Shown here: in pieces, positions 29,232 through 33,063 of the stretch
Numbering within the stretch: position 1 is the stretch's first letter
How the letters are laid out: each line of letters starts with the position of its first letter
NCBI GenBank assembly: GCA_028748975.1
Contig: JAQTPI010000003.1
Coordinates: 1 to 33,063, forward strand
Reading direction: 5' to 3'
Source: Patescibacteria group bacterium
Lineage (GTDB): Bacteria > Patescibacteriota > Patescibacteriia > UBA2196
Length of the DNA stretch: 33,063 nt
Position numbers and translations under genes: made by a program
The notes under the pieces: model-generated
Database searches by the model: none
Seen by the model: only the letters and a program-made list of their open reading frames with translations
What the model was told of the DNA's origin: nothing

Positions 29232-29312
29232 AAAAATTGGCAATAAAAAATGCCACAATAGATTACCCTGATGGGTAAGATACTATTGTAGCATGACTGT
29301 TTTTTTTGTCAA
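29232..29312 (-). promoter_or_regulatory. Promoter and structured leader, copy 2
   Basis: TTGACA (29307-29312), 16 bases, TACAAT (29285-29290), followed by a leader nearly identical to 28327-28395, including TTACC...GGTAA and TGGCA...TGCCA pairs. Drives the secreted-protein gene ending at 28432. Confidence 0.7.
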
Positions 29313-29351
29313 ACACCAAATCTATTTTTGGTATGGCGAATATTTTTCTTT

Positions 29352-29999
29352 TTAAAGGCCTAATTTTTCAAAAATCTCTTGTCGCACCGCTTCAATGGTT
29401 TGTTCCCCGTTAATTTCTAAAATGGGTATTGATTGAGTTTGATAATAAACAACGGCCAAAACTGTTTCTGTATAATAAATCTTTAATCTTTTTTGAATGG
29501 CTTCGGGCGTGTCATCAGAGCGTTTTATCAACTCCACGCGGCAGCGATCACAGCTACCAGCTTTTTGCGGCGGTTTGGATTCTTGATGATAAACCATGCC
29601 ACACGAGGGGCAAGTGCGCCGGCCCGAAAGCCGCCAGACAGCTTCAGCATCGGAAATATTTATTTTTAAAATACAATCAACAGCCGCAAAAGTTGCCAAA
29701 AACTTTGCTTGATCCACGGTGCGGGGAAAACCATCCAAAAGAAATCCCCGGACGCATTCCGGACCGAGTAAATAATTTTTAATCAGCAAATTGATTATCT
29801 CATCCGAAATTAATTCGCCAGTACTCATTTGTGTTTTTAAAAAATGGCCGAGCTTTGTGTCTTGCCCCATTTCCAGGCGCAAAAGATGGCCGGAAGAAAC
29901 AGCGGGCACACCCAAGCGCTTGGTTAAAAACTCTGTTTGCGTGCCCTTGCCCGCGCCCTGGGGACCAAAAATAATAAGCTTACTGAAACTGAACGCCAT
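29352..29999 (-). CDS. adk: Adenylate kinase (copy 1, divergent)
   Basis: ATP + AMP <-> 2 ADP in the cytoplasm. The 215-residue protein has the P-loop IIFGPQGAGKGTQ (residues 8-20), GFLLDGFPRT (AMP-site Arg), the GRRTCPSC...CDRC zinc-binding LID (long-form enzyme), and KRSDDTPEAIQKRL (DD...R). The AMP-binding STGDMLR motif reads SSGHLLR, so one Thr/Asp pair is changed. The start at 29999 has AGGAGG upstream. The gene is 64 bases after map on the same strand. A second adenylate kinase gene is at 31028; the two proteins are clearly homologous but well diverged, so this is not a recent duplication. Confidence 0.9.
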   Translation of the reverse strand: MAFSFSKLIIFGPQGAGKGTQTEFLTKRLGVPAVSSGHLLRLEMGQDTKLGHFLKTQMSTGELISDEIINLLIKNYLLGPECVRGFLLDGFPRTVDQAKFLATFAAVDCILKINISDAEAVWRLSGRRTCPSCGMVYHQESKPPQKAGSCDRCRVELIKRSDDTPEAIQKRLKIYYTETVLAVVYYQTQSIPILEINGEQTIEAVRQEIFEKLGL

Positions 30000-30063
30000 G
30001 GTGCCAACCTCCTGTGTTGTGATTGAAAAAGAATAAAAGTATTACTATGGTAAACCACTTAAA

Positions 30064-30819
30064 TTATTTAGTCAAAATTTCACAGCCCTTTTCAGTTACT
30101 AAAATTGTATGTTCAAAATGGGCGGATAAAGAATTATCGGCGGTTTTGAAAGCGCCGGTTTTGGCATCTTCCACGACGGCGTGGTGGCCGGCGGTAATCA
30201 TGGGTTCAATGGCCAAAGTCATGCCAGTTTTTATAATCGGGCCTAACCCTGGCAAACCAAAGTTGGGAATTTGCGGTTCTTCGTGAAGCTTCTCCCCGAC
30301 TCCGTGGCCGACCAAATCGCGCACCACGCTGAAACCTTTTTTCTCAACTTCCATTTGAATGGCGGCGGAAATATCGCCAAGTTTTATTCCAGGTTTTATT
30401 TTTTTAATTGCTACATTCAGAGCGTCTTTGGCCGCGGCCATTAATTTTTTGGCGGGCTTGGAAATTTTGCCAACTGCCACGGTTGTGGCGGTGTCCACTA
30501 CCAGACCGTTTTTGGCCGGGTAACGCATGCCAACATCCAAGCCAACAATATCGCCATCTTTTAAAACTCGGTTTGGTTTGGCTGGCGCGTGAACAACCTC
30601 ATCGTTAATGGAAGTGCATAAGGCGGTTGGAAAACCGTGATAGCCCTTAAAAATCGGGAAACCGCCAGCGGCGCGGATTTCACTCTCCACAAACTCATCC
30701 AATTCGGCGGTGCCAATTCCGGGTTTGACCATTTTCCCGGCCATGTTCAAAACGCGGGCGAGAATTTTTCCGCCCTCGCGCATTTGGGAGATTTGGTTTG
30801 AGGATTTTATGATTATCAT
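30064..30819 (-). CDS. map: Type I methionine aminopeptidase
   Basis: Removes the first Met from new proteins. The 251-residue enzyme keeps all five metal ligands: D in GLDVG, D in VVDTATT, H in LVGHGVGEKLHEEPQIPNFG, E in AIEPM and E in EHTILVT. No N-terminal SH3/zinc extension, as usual for bacterial type I. The start MIIIKSSNQI at 30819 is chosen from family alignment; the frame upstream enters a palindromic repeat at 30832. No clear Shine-Dalgarno. It sits between two adenylate kinase genes; the adk-map pair is classically found after secY in ribosomal operons but here there are no ribosomal genes. Confidence 0.93.
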   Translation of the reverse strand: MIIIKSSNQISQMREGGKILARVLNMAGKMVKPGIGTAELDEFVESEIRAAGGFPIFKGYHGFPTALCTSINDEVVHAPAKPNRVLKDGDIVGLDVGMRYPAKNGLVVDTATTVAVGKISKPAKKLMAAAKDALNVAIKKIKPGIKLGDISAAIQMEVEKKGFSVVRDLVGHGVGEKLHEEPQIPNFGLPGLGPIIKTGMTLAIEPMITAGHHAVVEDAKTGAFKTADNSLSAHFEHTILVTEKGCEILTK

Positions 30820-30831
30820 TTTTTGTGTGGT

Positions 30832-31021
30832 GTCATCCTGAACGAAGGCCGATAGCAATCGGCCGAAGTGAAGGATCCCGTGACTGAAAAGGTAAATAAT
30901 AAAGATATAAGGAAATAAGGATATAAAAGGCTCTGTTTATGTATTTCTTTATATCTTTATATCCCTATATTTTTTCATAAAATTACGAGATTCTTCTCCG
31001 CCTAGGGCGGATCAGAATGAC
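30832..31021. repeat. GTCATCCTGA element with a nested AT-rich repeat
   Basis: Outer ends GTCATCCTGA (30832) and TCAGAATGAC (to 31021) are inverted. Inside are GGCCGAT-AGCA-ATCGGCC, GGATCC, and an AT-rich imperfect palindrome (about 30890-30980, AAGATATAAGGAAATAAGG against CTTTATATCTTTATATCC), which looks like a second repeat inserted in the first. It fills the gap between adk copy 2 and map. Confidence 0.65.
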
Positions 31022-31027
31022 ACTTTT

Positions 31028-31663
31028 TTATAAACCAAGTTTGTTGAATATTTCCTCCTTCACCACCGGAATCGCCGGCGTGCCATCAATTTTAATCAAA
31101 ATTCCTTTGGCTTCGTAATATTTCAAAAGCGCGGCGACTTCTTCATGATATCTTTTCAGGCGTCTTTGAATTGCTTCTGGCTCATCGTCGGCCCGGGTAA
31201 TGAGGGCAACCGCGCAAACATCGCACTGCCCGGCGACACGCGCTGGCTTATATTCGGGGTGATAAATTTTTCCGCATTGAGGGCAGGTTAAACGGCCGCC
31301 TAATCTTTTTTTAGCAGTCTCATCGCTGATGTTAATTTCCAAAACGCAGTCAGGCGCGGCAACTGTTTCCAAAAATTCTGCCTGGAGCAGGGTGCGCGGG
31401 TAACCATCCAAAACGAAACCATGGGCGCAGTCAGGCCGAGCCAATCTTTCCGCCATTAATTTATTAATGACTTCATCGTCAACCAAAATTCCGTTTTTCA
31501 TTCTTTCCGCGATTGCCAAACCCAGAGGGGTTTTGGCGTCCACTTCACTGCGAAAAATTGAGCCGGTGGAAATGTTGGGCAGATTTAATTTGGCAGCCAA
31601 AAATTCGGCCTGGGTGCCTTTGCCCGAGCCCTGCGGTCCGAGAATAATGATTTTATTGAACAT
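31028..31663 (-). CDS. adk: Adenylate kinase (copy 2)
   Basis: A 211-residue long-form adenylate kinase with P-loop IIILGPQGSGKGTQ (4-17), AMP motif STGSIFR (Thr kept), GFVLDGYPRT, zinc LID GRLTCPQC...CDVC, and TRADDEPEAIQRRLKRY. Closer to the usual family pattern than the copy at 29352, so it is the better candidate for the housekeeping enzyme. Ends in the same FNKLGL/FEKLGL-type tail as copy 1. Upstream lies repeat-rich spacer without a clear promoter. Confidence 0.93.
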   Translation of the reverse strand: MFNKIIILGPQGSGKGTQAEFLAAKLNLPNISTGSIFRSEVDAKTPLGLAIAERMKNGILVDDEVINKLMAERLARPDCAHGFVLDGYPRTLLQAEFLETVAAPDCVLEINISDETAKKRLGGRLTCPQCGKIYHPEYKPARVAGQCDVCAVALITRADDEPEAIQRRLKRYHEEVAALLKYYEAKGILIKIDGTPAIPVVKEEIFNKLGL

Positions 31664-31689
31664 AAAATTTAGTTTAATTGATGGATTTA

Positions 31690-31757
31690 TTTTAGCATGA
31701 AAACATTAAAATATGAAAGCATAATAGCATTTTAACATTTTAGCATATTAGCATAAA
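31690..31757. repeat. AT-rich ATGAAAACATTAAAATATG repeat
   Basis: Imperfect inverted words GAAAGCATAATAGCATTTTAAC and ATTTTAGCATATTAGCAT upstream of adk copy 2. The same words (CATTAAAACATGAAAGCATGAAAGC on the minus strand) occur inside the wzy-like coding sequence at 22501-22540. Confidence 0.5.
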
Positions 31758-31764
31758 ACACACA

Positions 31765-31830
31765 CGCCTATCGGCGAGTTTATAATAAACCTCTCCCCAA
31801 CCCTCCCCTTCGTAAGGGGAGGGGGATGGG
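31765..31830. repeat. Composite palindromic repeat before the secreted small-protein cassette
   Basis: CGCC-TATC-GGCG (31765-31776), then CCTCTCCCCAACC and CCCTCCCCTT-CGT-AAGGGGAGGGG (31801-31824). Immediately followed by the promoter at 31834. Confidence 0.7.
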
Positions 31831-31833
31831 CGC

Positions 31834-31862
31834 TTGACAGGATTTTTTGGAGGTGCTATAAT
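31834..31862 (+). promoter_or_regulatory. Consensus promoter of the 112-aa gene
   Basis: TTGACA (31834-31839), 17-base spacer, TATAAT (31857-31862). The stretch from CGCTTGACAGGATTT to GGAGATGATAGTAA is almost the same as at 32462-32508. Confidence 0.9.
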
Positions 31863-31917
31863 GGAGATGATAGTAAACCACTCACAATTTAACCAGCAAA
31901 CAAGGAGGTAAGAGGTC

Positions 31918-32256
31918 ATGAAGACTGTAAAATCCTTAATTATGGTACTTCTTTTTATGTCTTTTGTTTCCGTATACGGAGAAGGTGCGATTAAGGGGAT
32001 TAATCAAAAAAGGGCTGTGGTAGATTTAAGTGTTGCTGTAACAATTGGTAATAATACCTACATCCCTATAAATTTTGAGGGACAAGCATGCTGGTATATA
32101 ATCGAACTCTTACAAGTAAAAGATGCTTTTGAAAAAGCGCACCCCGAACTGGAGGTAATTAGCTGGGAAACATACGAACACGGACAGCCCAGAAGTGGTT
32201 TTCTGATTAATGGCTTTATCTTTGGCCTTTGGGCTCACCACAAACCAAGGAAATAA
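31918..32256 (+). CDS. Small secreted protein of unknown function
   Basis: A 112-residue exported protein. Signal peptide about 1-22 (SLIMVLLFMSFVSVYGEG). The mature part has beta-like segments (AVVDLSVAVTIGNNTYIPIN), one cysteine (GQACWYIIELLQ), a helix (KDAFEKAHPELEV) and an aromatic C-terminus (GFIFGLWAHHKPRK). No family recognised. ATG at 31918 follows AAGGAGGTAAGAGGTC. It forms a stand-alone cassette: repeat, consensus promoter, gene, terminator. Confidence 0.7.
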   Translation: MKTVKSLIMVLLFMSFVSVYGEGAIKGINQKRAVVDLSVAVTIGNNTYIPINFEGQACWYIIELLQVKDAFEKAHPELEVISWETYEHGQPRSGFLINGFIFGLWAHHKPRK

Positions 32257-32276
32257 TTCTCGGTTTCTACTTTACT

Positions 32277-32304
32277 GGTCGCGGCATCATGTCGCGACCT
32301 TTTT
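32277..32304 (+). terminator. Terminator of the 112-aa gene
   Basis: GGTCGCG...CGCGACC stem with inner CAT/ATG pairing, then T5 and CTTTGTCAAAAAACT, a trailer also found after the zinc-ribbon gene at 32888. Confidence 0.85.
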
Positions 32305-32359
32305 CTTTGTCAAAAAACTGGAACGCGACCGCCACTAGACACGATTAACAAATCGCTGA

Positions 32360-32453
32360 CCCCCTCCGGTCCCGAGTTCTCGGGACCGACTCCCCCTTAG
32401 CAAGGGGGAGAGCTCGTAGCTCCCCTCCTTTATAAGGAGGGGGTTGGGGGAGG
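32360..32453. repeat. Composite palindromic repeat before the zinc-ribbon cassette
   Basis: Three palindromes in a row: GGTCCCGA-GTTC-TCGGGACC, CTCCCCCTT-AGC-AAGGGGGAG, and CTCCTTTATAAGGAG within CCCCTCC...GGGGGTTGGGGGAGG. Same family as 3279 and 20224. A minus-strand open frame over it is a repeat translation. Confidence 0.75.
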
Positions 32454-32465
32454 TAAATTTGGCGC

Positions 32466-32493
32466 TTGACAGGATTTGTGGGGGTGCTATAAT
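32466..32493 (+). promoter_or_regulatory. Consensus promoter of the zinc-ribbon gene
   Basis: TTGACA (32466-32471), 16-base spacer, TATAAT (32488-32493), flanked by the same bases as the promoter at 31834. Confidence 0.9.
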
Positions 32494-32568
32494 GGAGATG
32501 ATAGTAATTTTCTATTAGGTTAAATCCACGACCTTTAATTGTGGAAAAACAAATTTTAGGAGGACGCC

Positions 32569-32838
32569 ATGACACAATTATGTCCAAAGACACAATTATG
32601 TTCAAAATGTGGTGAAGTGACATATAGCCCATTTTGTTCAAAGTGTGGAACGAAGACAATTCCGATGCCAACATGCAATTGGTGTAAAAATGAAGTTTGG
32701 CCAGACACAAGGTTTTGTCCTGGCTGTGGAAGAAGTAGGGAAGATGCGCTCAATACCTTTCCGCCACCGCCTCCGTCCACACCCACACCATCGTTTCGTT
32801 CTCGTATCAAAAGTTTCTTCACATGGAAAAAACTTTAA
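32569..32838 (+). CDS. Double zinc-ribbon small protein
   Basis: An 89-residue cytoplasmic protein with two zinc ribbons: CSKC...CSKC (residues 11-27) and CNWC...CPGC (36-53), a proline-rich linker (FPPPPPSTPTPS) and a basic C-terminus (FRSRIKSFFTWKKL). Double zinc-ribbon proteins often bind nucleic acid or partner proteins, but no specific role can be given. The start at 32569 is fixed by TTAGGAGG; the N-terminus has a short repeated word (TQLCPKTQLC). Own promoter, and a terminator at 32862-32893. Confidence 0.82.
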   Translation: MTQLCPKTQLCSKCGEVTYSPFCSKCGTKTIPMPTCNWCKNEVWPDTRFCPGCGRSREDALNTFPPPPPSTPTPSFRSRIKSFFTWKKL

Positions 32839-32861
32839 TATCTTCATCGTCTGATAGACCA

Positions 32862-32893
32862 GCCGAAAGTTCAATTTTGCTTTCGGCTTTTTT
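32862..32893 (+). terminator. Terminator of the zinc-ribbon gene
   Basis: GCCGAAAG...CTTTCGGC stem (32862-32887) followed by T6 and CTTTGTCAAAAAACT. Confidence 0.88.
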
Positions 32894-32921
32894 CTTTGTC
32901 AAAAAACTAAATTATATTTAC

Positions 32922-33016
32922 GTCATTCCGAGGAACTCCGACTAATGTCGGAGGGCCGATGGAATCTTAACGCCAAGATCCCATCGCCCACGACTGCTGT
33001 CGGGGCTCGGGATGAC
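32922..33016. repeat. GTCATTCCGAG...CTCGGGATGAC palindromic element
   Basis: A 95-bp element with inverted ends, inner palindrome CTCCGAC-TAAT-GTCGGAG, and the pair GATGGAATCTTAA / AAGATCCCATCG in the middle. Same plan as 22866-22954. Confidence 0.75.
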
Positions 33017-33031
33017 GATAATTATATTACC

Positions 33032-33059
33032 AAAAAATCCCGCGCTCGCGGGATTTTTT
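33032..33059. terminator. Bidirectional terminator at the window end
   Basis: Perfect palindrome AAAAAATCCCGCG-CT-CGCGGGATTTTTT with U runs on both strands. It probably ends a minus-strand gene lying beyond the window and backs up the zinc-ribbon terminator. Confidence 0.85.
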
Positions 33060-33063
33060 ATTT

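Noticed and set aside
32345-32710. Minus-strand open frame of 121 codons
   Set aside because: Covers the zinc-ribbon gene in antisense and the repeat at 32360; the plus-strand gene has promoter, ribosome-binding site and zinc-ribbon motifs.
3279-33016. CRISPR array
   Set aside because: The repeats are scattered palindromes without regular spacers, and no cas genes are present.

Overview
The window looks like a chromosomal segment of a small-genome bacterium of the Candidate Phyla Radiation (Patescibacteria, Parcubacteria-like). This is inferred from moderate to low GC, the very compact gene layout, typical CPR-style repeats between and inside genes (GTCATTCCGAG palindromes, CTCCCCTT/AAGGGGAG palindromes, AT-rich TTCCAATTTCC hairpins), a four-helix-bundle (S23-type) gene wedged into a surface-polysaccharide operon, and many single small genes of unknown function. 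TGA is used as a stop (nadD and the ADP-ribosylglycohydrolase gene), so code 25 does not apply. Two beta-barrel-like secreted proteins are odd for a CPR cell, so the phylum call is not certain. No rRNA, tRNA, CRISPR array, prophage or transposase was seen.

Left part (1-4300): the 3' part of asnS runs off the left edge (minus strand), then small unknown genes on both strands, two near-identical terminator modules, one small membrane-protein gene interrupted at a T6 run, and a SIMPL-domain protein.

Core (4286-15553): a run of minus-strand genes read from about 14730 down to a strong terminator at 4286. In order they encode a PP2C phosphatase, a protein kinase with a zinc ribbon, a nicotinamidase, a vWA protein, NadD, an ADP-ribosylglycohydrolase, nicotinate phosphoribosyltransferase, a deoxyribosyltransferase-like/Nudix fusion, and NadE. 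This is the whole route nicotinamide -> nicotinate -> NaMN -> NaAD -> NAD, with enzymes that act on ADP-ribose compounds and a phosphatase/kinase/vWA set resembling the TerY-P triad of Ter-type stress systems. Just upstream is a Nudix-winged-helix regulator of the NrtR type whose catalytic Nudix glutamates are lost. A matching 20-bp palindromic operator lies over its own promoter and again upstream of the operon. This is the most interesting system in the window.

Right part (15690-29200): cell-surface genes, nearly all on the minus strand. They include a membrane-anchored protein with DUF11-like domains, a secreted glycosidase-like protein with FG-GAP repeats, a glycosyltransferase, a Wzy/O-antigen-ligase-like protein, a lipoprotein, an OmpA-like/beta-barrel protein, a LamG lectin-like protein and a Wzz-like chain-length protein. 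Repeat-derived peptides occur in frame in the glycosyltransferase and Wzy genes.

Far right (29350-33063): two adenylate kinase genes flank map (methionine aminopeptidase), followed by two plus-strand small-gene cassettes (a secreted protein and a double zinc-ribbon protein) that share nearly the same promoter and are each preceded by a palindromic repeat. A bidirectional terminator ends the window.
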